Shown here piece after piece: positions 22,401-35,852 of a stretch of 64,000 nt of DNA (the stretch's first letter is position 1; every line of letters starts with the position of its first letter). The DNA lies in the NCBI RefSeq assembly GCF_014898815.1, contig NW_026515546.1:3853001-3917000 (forward strand), read 5' to 3'. The notes beneath the pieces were generated by a model, which worked only from the letters and a program-made list of their open reading frames with translations, had not been told where the DNA came from and searched no databases. A program made the position numbers and the translations under genes. The DNA comes from Panonychus citri. Taxonomy: Eukaryota > Arthropoda > Arachnida > Trombidiformes > Tetranychidae.

Positions 22401-25400
22401 TTAATTATTAGACTAACAATGATTTAGATAATTTTGATTTACTTTCGCTATATTAGTTTATTATTAATGAGAGGCTTTAAATTTGTAGATTGTCATAATA
22501 ATTAGATCAATTTAGATTATCAATATAATCTGAATATAACAATTTACAACATTTTCCAACACAGTTAATATTATTAATAGTTTTAAATAACAATTAGAGT
22601 TAATTGTTAACAGTTTGAGGTTGAAAATTATTATTACATTTCTATTATCATTAGTATTTGTCGTTAGTTCAATTATTTAAATTGTAAATGAATTAATGAT
22701 AATCAGCTAATTTAAAACACTTAAATTTAGTTAACTAGTTAGTTACAAACAATCTGATTAACTATTCAAGGAATCAAATTAGTTAATCTTGAATGAAAAG
22801 TGTTGGAAAAAGTTTAAATTGTTCAAAGTAAACAATTTAAAATATACAATATGAAATTTTCAATAATCAACATAATGATAATTGGTTAATTTAGATAATA
22901 AGTGTAACAATTTAATTCACTAAAGTAGACTAACAGTTAATGAGAAAAGAGAAAAAAAATTAATGATATAGAACTTTTTTTCTCGAACTTGAATAATTTT
23001 CAAAGTTTCGAAGGCTAAATAGCAATTAAGATGATTAGGATAATATTAAAGACGATAAATAATTTTGACATTAATTTGTTACAAAGGAATAGGCAAAGAG
23101 AGAGAGAGAGAGAGATTAATGAAAGATAATCTAATCGGTTAAACTAAATCTTAATTTAATTCGATTAATTTAATCATTGGTTCCAGAACATAAGATGATA
23201 AGTAATATTTTCATTTACCATTAATCGTATTTATTACCTTTACCATGATAAAAATGATAAAGATAATCATGGTAAAGGAGATGGAAACAACAAGAGGAAA
23301 TCCCTTCCTGATAAAAGATTATCATGAAAGAAAAGCTTATAAGTTTATCCCATCGTAATGATGATAACATCAAAGTGGGAGTTTCAACCTTCATCTTCAT
23401 CCTCATCCTCATCCTCATCTTCCACCTCTCAAGATATATAAATAAGGTGGTAAAGTTTCATCATTAATATTATTCAATTGTTGAGAGTAGGTTCCATTTT
23501 AATAAGCTTTCCCTTTATCATCATGTCGTCTGTTAATATAAGATAATGATGGTAATTTTTTTTTCATGTGGATTAACCTGAATAATCATTAATCTGGATC
23601 AGAATGTGAAAAAGGAAATGATTAAAAAGGTAAACCACAAGATAATGATAGATTAAGTTAGTTAGTAGTTGGAAATCTGAATTTTGGTGAAAATAATGAT
23701 CATGAAAAGGAAAAGGGAATGAGACGAGATTGAATTTTCAAGTTGAGGAATTAGGGTGACAATGGTTAAGTCCCCTGATGATAATATGACTTGAAATAGA
23801 AAATGAATGAATCTTTTTCTTTCCATGTTTGAATCTTCCCTGTGGTTATCATGAGATTTTCCAAAGGTTAACGTTTTCTATTCAACCTTTGAAATTAAAA
23901 TTTACTTCATATTCACTAGTAACCTGATCAATACTGTTAATGATCATGCGATAATTTATTATCTATGGTTAATATAATATTCATTTGATTGAGAGTTTGG
24001 AAAATTCAAAACCAGAATTCAAATTATACTATTTGGAATTATCTTTTTCCTCTTTCATCATCTTTTCCTTTCCTCATCTTTTTTTGCTTCTCATGATGAA
24101 TTCTAATGATAAAAGTTCAGGTTCATATGACTATTAGGTTTCATGAAAGTAACGGGGATCATTTTTTTTCTCAGAGCTCGGATTGAGCCTCAGGCGTTGA
24201 AAGGAAACCAGGAAGAGAAAAAAAAAGTTATAAGTAGATTTAACTTATTTTCATCCTCATGATGAACTTCACCAATAGTTATCATCATGATGGATAAAAT
24301 CTGAATAACATGTTGATTGAATGAAAAGGTAACAATTGTTTGACTAAACTAATATTAATTAATATTATCATCATTGATCATTGTTAGTTAATTAAGTGTT
24401 TCACATTTTTTCCTAATTCGTGGCTTTTAATCAGGTTGAAATAGGAAACAGGAAATCAATAGGAAATAAGTCAAGTGAATACATGGAAAAATCCATGATT
24501 ATCATCATCATAATCATGACAATAGTTGGGATAGACTAAGATATAAGAATTCTTCCTGACTGAATCCAAGTCAATTGTATTCTGAGGTTATTTTATTGTA
24601 CCAAAGTAAAAAAAACACGATCAATTTATCTCAATTGATTATTTACCTTGAGAGTTGTTAGATTAAAAAAACTAGTTGAATCAATGGAAGATAATTGATT
24701 ACCGCCGAGATTAATTCGAGTTAAATTACCGCCGATCCCATGGAAAACATTTTGATCAATTGTTTTAATCTTGTTACCATACAAAGATAAACGTAGGAGC
24801 GATATGAGTCCCCTGAATGCACCATAGTGAAGCACTTGAATGTTATTATAATTAAGGTTTAATGATACAAGGGATGACAACGTTTCTAACGATTTAGTTG
24901 GAATCTAATTGATTGAATATAATGCGAAAAGAGGAAGATTAAAATTCAATTACAATTGAGTGTAACATGTAAATTAGTCTGATCTCAAGGGTCAATAATG
25001 GTCATTAATATTACCTTTGTTAATACATTTTCAGATAAATCAATCGATTCCAATTTATCTGATAGACCAAAAAAGGCCGTCTCTTCAATTGAGCTTATGT
25101 TACAATGGTGAGCAATTAAGTGGGTCACATCAAGTCCATCTAAAAGAAAGGCGGGAAAAGTGGGCAGAGAATTTTTTCGAAATTTCAAATAATTTGCTCC
25201 ATATCCCGTTTTCGCAATACTACCAATGGCTTCCTTTAGTTCATTCATTTCCGCTCCTGGAGGAAAAATTGAAGAAGGAAAAAAATATCATTAATGATTG
25301 ATTCAGTTCTCTTTCATTGTGATTTAAATGATTAAGGTGATGATGAGTTTATGGTTGATGCTTTTTCATCATTTTGTCTCAATTCAACTTAGAGTATATT

Positions 25401-28400
25401 TTATATCACATTTAATACACTTTCCAATGTGATGGTAATTTAAATTGTGATCGTGATGTGAATCACCAATTAGATTGTAACTTTCAACATTCTAACTATA
25501 AATATTGTTATTTAATATGGTTGATGAGTGATATCAGAAAAAAATAATACGATTTTCTTTGAACGTTTTTTTCCCCATGAAAATATCACAATATGAAGAT
25601 AAGATAATCAAAAATTCAAATGATGATTTATTATCATTTGTTACCAGAGAGAAAACAGAAATTGATCAAAGTAATTATGTTAATGATAATGATTGCGATT
25701 AATCAAAAACAACAGCAAATTACATTAAGTTAACATGATATTGAAAACAAGGTAATGATTGAACATTGATTATCAATATTGATGATAATAATCAAAGTGG
25801 ACAATGGACTATCATCATTATCACTAGTTCTCATAGGAATTGACAATGATGATTATGAAAAATTCAAAGAAATAATCATGTCTAGTTAATCAACAACACT
25901 ATTAATCAGAATCATAATCAAGATGATCAACTTAAATTCCCAATGAATCAAAAACAATTGACCAAAAATGATCAAGGTTAATCAGTTGTATCAGCAGAAT
26001 ATATTATCAACATATTTCCATCAGAACCATGAACCAGAATTATCATCATGTTATCATTAAGATTTCCTGGTGATCAATTTCAATCATCATTCGTAATTCA
26101 TGAACTAAATGACTACAAGATACACTGGTCATTGCAATTCAATTTCTCAATTGATGAAGAAAATTTTTCATATCTACCATGAAAAACTCAGTAGATAACC
26201 ATGAAAACCATTAACCATACACTTCCCAAGGCTATTTAAGGTTAGAGACAAATTTAAGGTTAAAAAAAAGTTTGAATGATATTTATTTTACCATTAGTTT
26301 TGTATCTCAAATTGTTTATTTTTTTCATTATGAGTTTCATGATGTTCATTACAGAGGAATCAGAATCATGTCTCATGTTAATAATTTATGACATTACCAT
26401 TTACAACTTGAATTGAGTTTGAATTAAATTGTTTGACTTGAGAGGAGCAAAAAAATTTGATTCCAATTGAAATTGATTTTGATTGATAAAGTTTCCTTTT
26501 GAAAAGGAGAAAATATCAAAAATTCATATATATAGGGAGAAAAAGAGTTCAGAACTTTTTTTCTTTTCTTCTTATTTCATGATGAAAATTCATTCTTATA
26601 TCAGAGTATTTCATTCTTGACTAGTTATGAACAATAATACACATGAAACTTTTTCATGGTGGAGAAAATTTTCTCATAGTGTTAATGATATTCAAAATAT
26701 TACACACATACACCTTCATGATATTATTTCATGAGATCGATATGAATTCTGAAGGTATTCATGAAGAAAGTTTTCAGAATAAGAATCAAATGATAATTGA
26801 TAACGATAATGATGCTAATATGGATTCTCAATATAATAATTTTTCTTTTGTTAAAGAGCAAAAACTATTTCATTCAGTTTCATGGTGATCATTCAGAGTA
26901 ATCCAATTGTTGAATTTAAACAATCTTCTTTTTAAAATGTTGATCATAACAATGAAAACTTTTCAATTGTTCAAATAATGGCAACAATTGATTATCGTGC
27001 AAGACAATATTATATAATAATAACATAAGATGAATGTTAAGTTAAACAATAGCGACAATTTATCATGAAACATTTCACAATAATAGTTTACCATGATATC
27101 ACTTATTACATGGTAAGAGATGATTGTTTAGGATTTGATTTAGGGATAAGTTTTTTTGTTGATTAAAAGACTCAATGTTGGCATAAGTAATTTGTTTTCA
27201 AGATACAGTTAACTTTGGGAGTGTTGATGAGTTGATCTATTAGATGAAAATCATTTCAAGGTGGTTATTGTTTCACTGCTATTACCATCAATGTAGATTC
27301 TGTGTGTGAAAAGAGTGACAAAATTACTCGGTGGAAAAATTGTCATTGGATAAAACGGTTGTATACATTATTAGATTAAATTGTTGCAAATTTATCGGTT
27401 GTCAGTTAGGTTAAACTGTTGTTGTTGTTGATTATGCAATTGTTTACATGATGATCATTATAACTCAGGATAAGAGGATGAGGAAAAAATTCCAATGCTC
27501 AGAAAATGATGTTACTTTTTTAACCGTTGACTTCAATTGTTAATGGATTCACTTATCTTTACATCATCATTATCATCTTCATCTTCATTTTACGCTGTTA
27601 TTTCAACTTCTATCAATTTTTTTTCTACATACACTGAAGCTGATGTTAGTTTTGTTATTTCTGAAGATGATGAAGAGGATGATGTGAAAAAAAGAGTAAC
27701 CCTCTCTCTCTCTCTCTTTCGTTGTTAGATCTTTTCTTATATTCTAGAGAAAACTCAATGTTCAATATCATTCATTTCCCATGGAAAAATATCTATCACT
27801 TTCTTTCATTTCATCTTCTTCCTTGTATCGATCTTGAATCTTTTTTCCTATGGATAACCAATGGTAAAGAATAAAAATCGATAGTGAATTTTTGTTACTT
27901 CTTTTCTCCTATTACTCTTTCATCATCGTCGTCATCTTTCTTTCTCTCTTTCATTTATTCTTTCGACTTTCTTGCTTTCCTTTGCTTCTCTGCATCATCA
28001 TCTTGAAATGTTCAAACTCTTGCGAATGTAAATTTGTTGATAGTTGGTAAAAGAGATGAAGATAAAGACGAAAAAAATAGTAAAAAAAGAGAGAGAGAGA
28101 GAAATTTTTTAGCTTTTTTTCTTCTCTTTCTCCAACCGCTTGCACACCTTAATCCATTCACCTAAAGGAAAAATGATGATCATGATAGTATTACATGATG
28201 GGAAAACAAGATGATGAAGTTGCTGATGATGTTTTTTGATGATGAAAGCCATGATGAAGATACCTGGTGACCTGTAAAACTGAATATCAACTAACATATT
28301 ATTTTCGTAAACATATTTTTACTTGAGATGAAAATCTTTTCTCATATTTTTTTTTTCCTTTCATGCTTATTAAACCTGCTTAACATTACACCAGGTAAGT

Positions 28401-31400
28401 GGAGTAAGAAACAAGATTCAGTTCTGTTAGTAAGTATTCAAGCGATTCTGTTTCAAATCGTTTTAAATTCACCAAAGAAAATGCAATTCCAATGATAATT
28501 GAATTGCTTCAATCTATGAAGAAGAAAAAAACAAGTGGATCAACAATGATATTGTAAAATCAATTACATTGATTATCGACATGAAATTGATATGACCTAA
28601 TGTAATATACATGAACTAATTACTGGTTTGCTTTATATATTGTATCATATTTCATTCAGATTGATCAGAATCATCATATTATTATTTTCTTGTTCTTGAT
28701 TATAATGTCAGGAAGTAACTTATAAAGTTATTTCGTTTTTTCCCTTACTAATTTAACATCCAGCAAAACCTCATGAGACTCGTGGAGATTCATGAAATGG
28801 ATGAAATTTTCATCTTTCCTTTTTCATAACCTTAATATACTTTTTTATTCATCATTTTTTTACATAAAACATTTTTCACGTTTATCAAACTTTGATCAAC
28901 CTTGTTTACTGCTACTTATCAACTCTAATTTTAAATTGTGATTACTTAATTAATTTTACAAGACACAGACATAAACATTAATCAGACATGATGATGATAA
29001 ACATGAGAGACATTGGAACAAGAACGAAAGTTGAAGAGAAAGAGAACAAAAAAAAATAATCAATGAAATCAAGAAAATTTGATTGGATTGAACAAAAAAA
29101 ACTTCTAGTGTCAAACTACAGGAAGAGGGAAAAAAGTTCTAATGACTTGGAAGGAGATAAATCGGATCCATCATGAGGGAAAACAATTGAAACATCGATT
29201 GTAGTTTTTGATTTCTCATCATTCCAATAAACTCAATTGAGTTTAAATTCAATAGCCCTGGATAATAAAACAGTAACAATAATAATAACTTTTGAAAAGA
29301 AAAGGTGAAAATGTCTACCCTTTTTCACCTGAACAATCAACAATAATGATAAACATCATATTCTTGAAAAAGTATAAAGGTGAGAAACTTTGTATTATCA
29401 AGTTAAGTCTCTTACTGTGATTAACTTAAATTGTAAATGTTAATGATAACAGTTGACTGGGAATGAAGATCTATTGTTGAGAAAAGAAAAATTTAATTCT
29501 CTGTGATAACATTTACTGAGTTAGAATTTCATTTCATTTTATTTTCTTCATCATTCATTCCTCCCACTCAGATCATAATGATGATTGTAAAAATCATCAT
29601 CATCATAATAGAGATACACAATTTATATTATTTCTGAGTAAATTGTTACAATAACATGATGATTATCAGTGGCAAGGTAATTTAATTGGTATAACTAGTT
29701 AACTTGGAATGATTATTTTCACGTAATTTAATCACAATCAGAAATTTTCACTCTATTTATTAATAGTTGAGATTAATTAAGTTGATTGTTATAAATGGGA
29801 ATAGGATAAAAGGAAAGGGTAAATGTTGTATCAAGTATCATTGGTTAAAATTAACTGTTGCCATGTAAGATGATTGTGTCTTTGTAATTTGACTACATTG
29901 GTTATGGATTAAACTTGATCTAGTAATCAGCTAATTGCTGTGATTAAATTGTCAAAACCTTTTGGCAAATAATAAAAATAGTTTAGTTTTAAATGTGAAA
30001 ACTGTAGTAGTGTAATTCAACCAAGTCGATTTAATTGATTGTCTCTTCCTATCTCTTAGCCAATGGATCAATAATCAATTTTTGTTCATAATCATATAGC
30101 CCAAAGGGATTTGTAAATTTTGATCAAAGGCGTAAAATTAAATCGATAAACATATTACAATAAATCATGATAATAATTTTCGAGTATAGAGATGATTTTC
30201 TAAATTCAATAGATCAATGCTATTGTTTAATTGAAACAATACCATTAATAATTTACAATTAATTTAATCACTTAGATTAGACTAAATAATATTAAATTAT
30301 ATTATGTTGATACTAAAATGTAAATGGAAGATAAAATAAAATATCATGAATAAGATTCAGCTTTTTCATTTCTTCCTGCAATGAAAAGAAATGAAATCCA
30401 TTTACTCCAAGTGAGTGAATTAATATCATCATGCTAAGCATAAAATTTGAAATACAATTAACTGAAATTGTTAAAAAACTCAATCATCAAGCTAACAAGA
30501 AGGAGAGAGAGATGATAATTACAACGAAAAGCTAGAAATTAATTGAAAATTTTCCTTACACTTTCAGCATTATTATGATACATCATTAGCATGAAAATTT
30601 ATTCAGGTATTTCAAGATATAAATACTAGAGTTTTTTATGTGGATTTCACTTTGCCTGAAATCTATTGGAGAAATTCAAAACCAGTGAATCAGAGGAAAT
30701 GAAAAAAGGTATTAATTCAGAAAGAGAGAGGATAAAATTTTCATGGTAAAATCATAACAATCTCATAGAGTAACAGTAATAGTTGCGAAAGTCCAAGAAG
30801 TAAACAGAATGATAATAAAAGTTTATGTGCATCAGGTAAATGATGATGAAGAAAACATATAATAGTAATAAAAAGTAATGATAATGATGAGGATGAAGTA
30901 TTAAGGAAGTTCTCAGTCATTTCCGGAATAGGAATGTAGGTTAACACGAGGACAGTTGAATCAATTGTTTATCAACATGAAAAGAATCATAATAATAACC
31001 TATTCGGAAAAAAGGTTGGACTCAAATTTTGATTTCTTATTTCTCGAAAGTTAAATTAGTTAGGATTATAAAAATATATAGATCGATAGATTGAACATTG
31101 AAGTTTTATATAAGAGACATGATTTCATTTTTGGAAGAGTAGGTCACTTTTTGGACAATGTTTTTCATTAAGCGGCGAAAACATTGCTTATCAAATACGA
31201 CTAAAGCGCCACCGCATCGTTATGGACGATGAATCTTATTTTGACCTTAATGGACACAATTTTTACGTTGAAAATTTTTTTTCGTTTCCAATGACATCAA
31301 TGATGTACCTAATGCTGTCCGATTCCGAGAGAAGGCCAAATTCGGAAAAAAATGATGCTTTGGATAGCAATCAGCGAGGATGGACACTCGAAACTTTTTC

Positions 31401-34017
31401 ATCATCAAAGTTTAGGTGCTATTAATGCCGAAAGTTATATCAAAGAATGGGTTTTAAGATATCAGTACCAATGTTATCGTCTAACCCTACTCATCGCTAC
31501 ATTTTTTTGGCCTGATTTAGCCTCATTTCACTACGCTAAACGAAATTTAGAAGTTATAGGTGGCGCTGGTGTCGATTATGTAAAAAAGTTCGAAAATCCT
31601 CTAGCAGTACCAATGTTGAGGCCAATAGAAATTTTTTTTTCACATTTAAAGGCCAAGGTCTATGCTGTTGGATGGAAAGCTCAAAATCATCGTGAACTCA
31701 TCAAGAGGATAAATAATAAACTAAAAGGATTTGATAAGCAATGTTTTCGCCGCGCAATGAAAAACATTGTCCAAAAAGTGATCTACTCTTCCAAAAATGA
31801 AATCATGTCTCTTATATAAAACTTCAATGTTCAATCTATCGATCTATATATTTTTATAATCCTAACTAATTTAACTTTCGAGAAATAAGAAATCAAAATT
31901 TGAGTCCAACCTTTTTTCCGAATAGGTTAGCAAAATGACAAATTCATTGATATTATAATAATCATGGTATTACAGAGGGGATATTGATTCACTATTAAGT
32001 CATTATCTCGATATAAACAACAATAAGATGTAAACACGACAAATATTAGCAGGGTGAAAGAAAAAAAATCAAAGATTATGATAAACTGTAAAATGGTTAT
32101 CAGAATTCATTGTTTCATGATAACCATGGGATCAAGATAATTTTCATGATATAGTTAGTAAATTTCACTGATTGGTTTAGTTGAGTTTAACAATCAGTTA
32201 TTACTAAATATACATGGAGATGTTCATTATTGTGTAATCATGGTGATTATAATTGTGATAATAATGATAAAATTACAGGAATAATAATTGAATAATTTAG
32301 GTTTAAAACTCTGGTCAACTATTGCCCTGTTTTTCATGGTTGACATGATTTTATCTAAATATATGCACCTCACAGCGTATAAACTATAAGCTAATAATGT
32401 GAGTATAAAAATTTTACAGGGAGACGAGAAAAAAAACTCCATGATGATATAACCTGTAACAGTGTTGATATACTGACACGGAATGTGAATGGTTGAGGAT
32501 TTGAGTTTTCTGTTCATCGGAGTTGAAAAATCAGGCTAACACCCAAAAGTAATTCTGGTTAAATACTTATGGTGATAATAATCATTATGATGAATTATAT
32601 GAATATATCTTCAAGAAATGAGTTAGATGATAAGATGGACATTCTGTTAGAAATGATGAAAATAATCAAATCCCAATACACACAATCAACTCTATCATTT
32701 ACCTTTTTTTACCTCATCTTCCTCTCTCTCTCTCTCTTCATCATCCTTTCATTATCATCATCTCTTTTTCTTTTCTTTTCTTTCATGATCATCATCTTCA
32801 TATACGATGTTTTTGTTCATTTTCATCATCCTTTTGACTTTAACAAGAGAAAGAAAAAAAGAAAGAGTGAGAGAGACAAGATAAAAGGACAAGAGAATCG
32901 CCTGATTAATGACAAGGCTTTAAGATGGTAAAAGAGGATTTCTTTTCGTCATCTTCTCCTTCATCTTCTTCTTGCTTAGAGTCCATTCGAAGTTAAGTTT
33001 TTACCTGATTACAAGATAAGATTATTATTATCTCGATATAAGAGAATCAGAATAGGAAATTATAACTGAAACAACAATCAATCAGAATTAGAGACTTTTC
33101 TACATCTTAAACATTCTTATTATCTATTTAGGATATTTCGTTTTCTAAATCTTCAGATTCCATAATGATAGTAAATTATTACTGTTGATAATAATTCTCA
33201 ATCAGTTGAATTTACTATTATTACTATTATATTATTAATATGTGGGACACTAATTGGTTACTATGTCAACGAATCATTTTCTTGCGTTCGAAGACCTTTT
33301 TCAAGGATAAGATTATTTTTCCATTGTGGTGATGTTTGATGAACTATCCTAATCGTATTTATAAAACTACACTAAAGATATTGATTCATCATTACACAGT
33401 AAGAGAATTGGGAGAGAGAGAGAATTCTTATCCATCTTCCTGCGTAAATTATTATCATGATGATGATAATAGATTCTTGTAGTGGAAACAATTTAGTCTT
33501 ATACTGTTTACCAAAGAAAGAAATTTAATATTATTCATATTCACTTGACTTTTTTCCTCATTCACTTTTCCTTTAGGTTATCCAATTAACTTTACATTTT
33601 TTGTTTGCATTGTTAATAATAATTGTGATGATTAATTCATGCTGAATTTGTATATAAATATTATCATTACTATTTGGATAACAGTTAACTTGTTATACAG
33701 CCGTGAAATCGAGTTTGTATAAGAGAGAATTATTATTCTCTCTAAAAAAACGATTAACCGTGAAAAAGACAAATAAAGTTCCATTTACCTTCACATAATA
33801 TGTCGAAACCTTTGTTCTTTTCTTGGCACGTACAGGGTTTAATTAGTGATCGCTGTGGACAAGCATTTCGTTGTAATGAGCCTGAAATAAGTGATAATAT
33901 AATCCAAAACCAGGTCCAGTTGATTAGGTTGATTAAAGTTAATGATGACGAAGGTGAAGGTGAATGAAATATCACCAGTAAAAGATTTGATCTATGATGG
34001 TGGTTAATGATTTCCAT
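16470..34017 (-). CDS. Seven-exon leucine-rich repeat protein, probably secreted and GPI-anchored
   Basis: Exons in transcript order: 34017-33789, 25256-25015, 24904-24647, 22251-22035, 21647-21467, 16992-16852, 16720-16470; GT-AG borders and compatible phases, about 505 residues. Exon 1 has a hydrophobic stretch (LINWTWFWIILSLISG) and the LRR N-cap CPQRSLIKPCTCQEKNKGF. Exons 2-6 encode about ten LxxLxLxxNxI repeats. Exon 7 has the C-cap NPFECHCGLVWFSDWVR...SLNC and ends in a hydrophobic tail (LLTVFTIGIVYLSIIF) directly before TGA, as in GPI-anchor signals. The cap style resembles arthropod extracellular LRR proteins named after the Oplophorus luciferase non-catalytic subunit; receptor or adhesion roles are guesses. 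Exon 6 has one T too many near 16980 (stop in frame), likely assembly error. An acceptor-like site at about 33887 means exon 1 could start there, with the signal peptide further upstream. Confidence 0.8.
16993..21466 (-). other. Intron of the LRR gene (4.5 kb), no gene seen
   Basis: AT-rich with a 12-bp tandem repeat (catctccatcct units) at about 18044-18095 and many ATCATGAT-like words. The short open frames inside show no codon or domain signature. Confidence 0.55.
18044..18095 (+). repeat. 12-bp minisatellite (catctccatcct)
   Basis: Three to four tandem copies of a catctccatcct unit, followed by degenerate catcctcatc units. Confidence 0.7.
22252..24646 (-). other. Intron of the LRR gene (2.4 kb), no gene seen
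   Basis: AT-rich; contains a (GA)n tract near 23098-23115 and a catcctcatcctc microsatellite near 23397-23421. Nothing coding recognised. Confidence 0.55.
30998..31927 (+). mobile_element. Tc1/mariner-type element, deleted and non-autonomous
   Basis: 930 bp, flanked by TA on both sides (30996-30997 and 31928-31929), the target duplication of the family. Ends read ACCTATTCGG and CCGAATAGGT. The inverted repeats are unusually long, about 195 bp (30998-31192 and 31733-31927), and nearly identical. Between them lies the catalytic half of a transposase. The DNA-binding half is missing, so the element could only move with help. It sits inside an LRR-gene intron. Confidence 0.85.
31222..31819 (+). 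pseudogene. Tc1/mariner transposase remnant (DDE region only)
   Basis: Two frames: 31222-31425 supplies the first catalytic aspartate (MDDESYF), 31352-31819 the rest: WIAISEDGHSKLF, FWPDLASFHYA (second aspartate) and a final PMLRPIEIFFSHLK glutamate motif. The join lies near the eight-T run at about 31275-31282, where one base difference shifts the frame. The N-terminal helix-turn-helix region is absent. The C-terminal 28 codons lie inside the right inverted repeat. The IS630/Tc1/mariner family is secure from the motif order; the subfamily is not. Confidence 0.8.
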
Positions 34018-34773
34018 CAATCTGAAATCTTTACCAGAAGCTCTGGATGAGTTAAAGATGAAACCATTAAAATCTTGACGAAAGAGAAGAAAAAAACATT
34101 CTTTTCTTTCTAAAGGGTGTGTAGTTTAAAAACTGAAATTTAGAAAACACTATTACTCATCTTGGTCATTTGATTGTCGCCATTTTGAAATAGTGTCACT
34201 TGGAATCGATGGGTGATGATTGTTGTGAGAGACAATTATTGGCTTACAATTAAGCTGATTGATGGACACTGATTGATAATGAAACTCCGGGTGAAATAAA
34301 GAGAATTGAAGTTTTTGTGTTGAAAAGATGAGAAAATGAAAAGAGTCACCTTACAAACATAGGGAACTTTTCTCTCTAACTGTTTCTACAAGAGATTGCG
34401 TAAAGTAAGAAGACTTGAACAGCAGAATTTCAACTAAATTCTTCGTTCATCCAGTTAATTGATGAGAATTAATTTTTTAAATGTCGAAATTAATTCTAAA
34501 CACAACAGAAATTAAGTAGAAACGAAATGGCCCAACAGAGAACAGATCAAAGAGTAGAGTATTTCACTCTTTGGAACAGATTGAATCTTAATGATTCTTT
34601 TTTCTTTTAGAATAAAATTTGAAGAGAATTTTTTCTTTCTGTATTATATGGATGGTCCCTGGTTCTTTTTGGCGGATAAAATTTTCTTTTGTTTACAATT
34701 TGAGTTCAATTTCTGTTGTTTTAATTGTTTTTAATTCTCCACTTGTTTATCTTGTTTTTTAATTGTTCCAATT
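34018..34773. other. Intergenic region between divergent LRR gene and TIPIN
   Basis: Presumed shared promoter region of the LRR gene (-) and TIPIN (+). An acceptor-like CAG just upstream of the LRR ATG (about 34021) allows a 5' non-coding exon. No other feature seen. Confidence 0.4.
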
Positions 34774-35654
34774 ATGGATTTGTTTTAACCGAAGAAGATT
34801 ATTTACCTGCTGAGTTTGATGAACTTCCTTTGGATGAAGCTATTCTTAGAGTTCGAGAATTGGAGGACGAGAGACCTTCCTCTTCAAAGGAGAAAAAGTC
34901 TAAAGAGAAGAGAAAAAGAAACAAAGATGATGATGATGATGGCGGTGATGGAAGTGATGGTGGTCCTGATGATGATCAATATTCGGATGATGATGGTTGG
35001 CTTGTTAATGATTTAGGTGATGATGGTTATGTGGATGATGATGAGGAAGATGAACAGGTTGTTTCTGTCAAAGATGGAGTTAAAGTTTTTGCTGCTGATG
35101 AAGCAGAGGAAGAGGATGATGGTGGTGGAAAAAAGAAAAAGAGAAAACCTAATGATGATGATAAGGAGAAAAAACCACGTCGTCGAGTTAAACCTGGAAT
35201 TAGAGTGATTCTTAATGTTGACCGATTGAGAGATGTCAGAGGATTAGCTGCTCTACCAGATATCCAACGAAAATTAAGGTTTAAAGGTAAAGGTCACGAG
35301 GAAGAAGATTTATCAATGGTTATGGAAATGATGGAGCAATGGGCTCACCGGTTAATGCCTAAAATGAAATTCGATGATTTTATCAAGAAAACTGAGATAA
35401 TTGGACGTAAAAGGCCCATTAAAATGTTCGTTCACAACATGCGTCATAATTTGCCACTAAACACTATTCGAAATGGTAAACCTGATATAGATTTTGAACA
35501 ATTGGCTCGCGATAGTGATGAATTTGCTTTTGATGATGATCAACCACCGGCCGCTCCGATCAATGCTGAAGATGCATTCGACGCAATGATGAGAGAAGCC
35601 GAGAAAGTGGTCAAGCAACGAGCTGCTGCTGCAGCCACTGCCACTTGTATTTAG
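34774..35654 (+). CDS. TIPIN: TIPIN/Csm3/Swi3-domain replication fork protection protein
   Basis: The frame ends at TAG 35652-35654. The conserved Swi3 domain lies at about nt 35200-35460: NVDRLRDVRGLAALPDI, KGKGHEEEDLSMVMEMMEQWAHRLMPKMKFDDFI and IKMFVHNMRHNLP. Known TIPIN proteins pair with Timeless at replication forks to support the intra-S checkpoint and sister cohesion. The N-terminal third is a long run of K/R and D/E-rich sequence; the C-terminus ends in an alanine run. No ATG fits the main frame upstream; the ATG at 34774 becomes in frame if the T run at 34781-34786 had one more base, which would give an N-terminus starting MDLF and continuing into TEEDYLPAEFDELP. I take that as the start. 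Confidence 0.85.
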
Positions 35655-35656
35655 AG

Positions 35657-35662
35657 AATAAA
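35657..35662 (+). promoter_or_regulatory. Putative poly(A) signal of TIPIN
   Basis: AATAAA three bases after the stop codon. So close to the stop it would give a very short 3' UTR; not tested. Confidence 0.35.
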
Positions 35663-35852
35663 ATTATAATATTCATAGTATTTATGTTCGATATCAATCA
35701 GCTCATTTAAAATAGTGTATTAATAATTAGTGTAAACGAAAACATTAATCATAAATCAAAGGTACTAAACCTCGTTAAAAATTTACTAATAATTTGTTAA
35801 TGCGAGATGGTCATTCTATCTTTGTTGATAGGGTAACAAAAATTGGTTCATT

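Larger units (their letters stand above)
25257..33788 (-). other. First large intron of the LRR gene (8.5 kb)
   Basis: Holds the Tc1/mariner relic (30998-31927) and scattered GA/CT and GAT microsatellites. The small open frames (for example 26643-26888 and 32569-32931) look like low-complexity or chance frames. Confidence 0.55.

Noticed and set aside
26643..26888. 81-codon frame in an LRR-gene intron
   Set aside because: No domain, no splice context, composition like the surrounding intron.
32569..32931. 120-codon frame in the LRR intron
   Set aside because: Built from CT microsatellite and Ile/Leu/Phe-rich chance codons.
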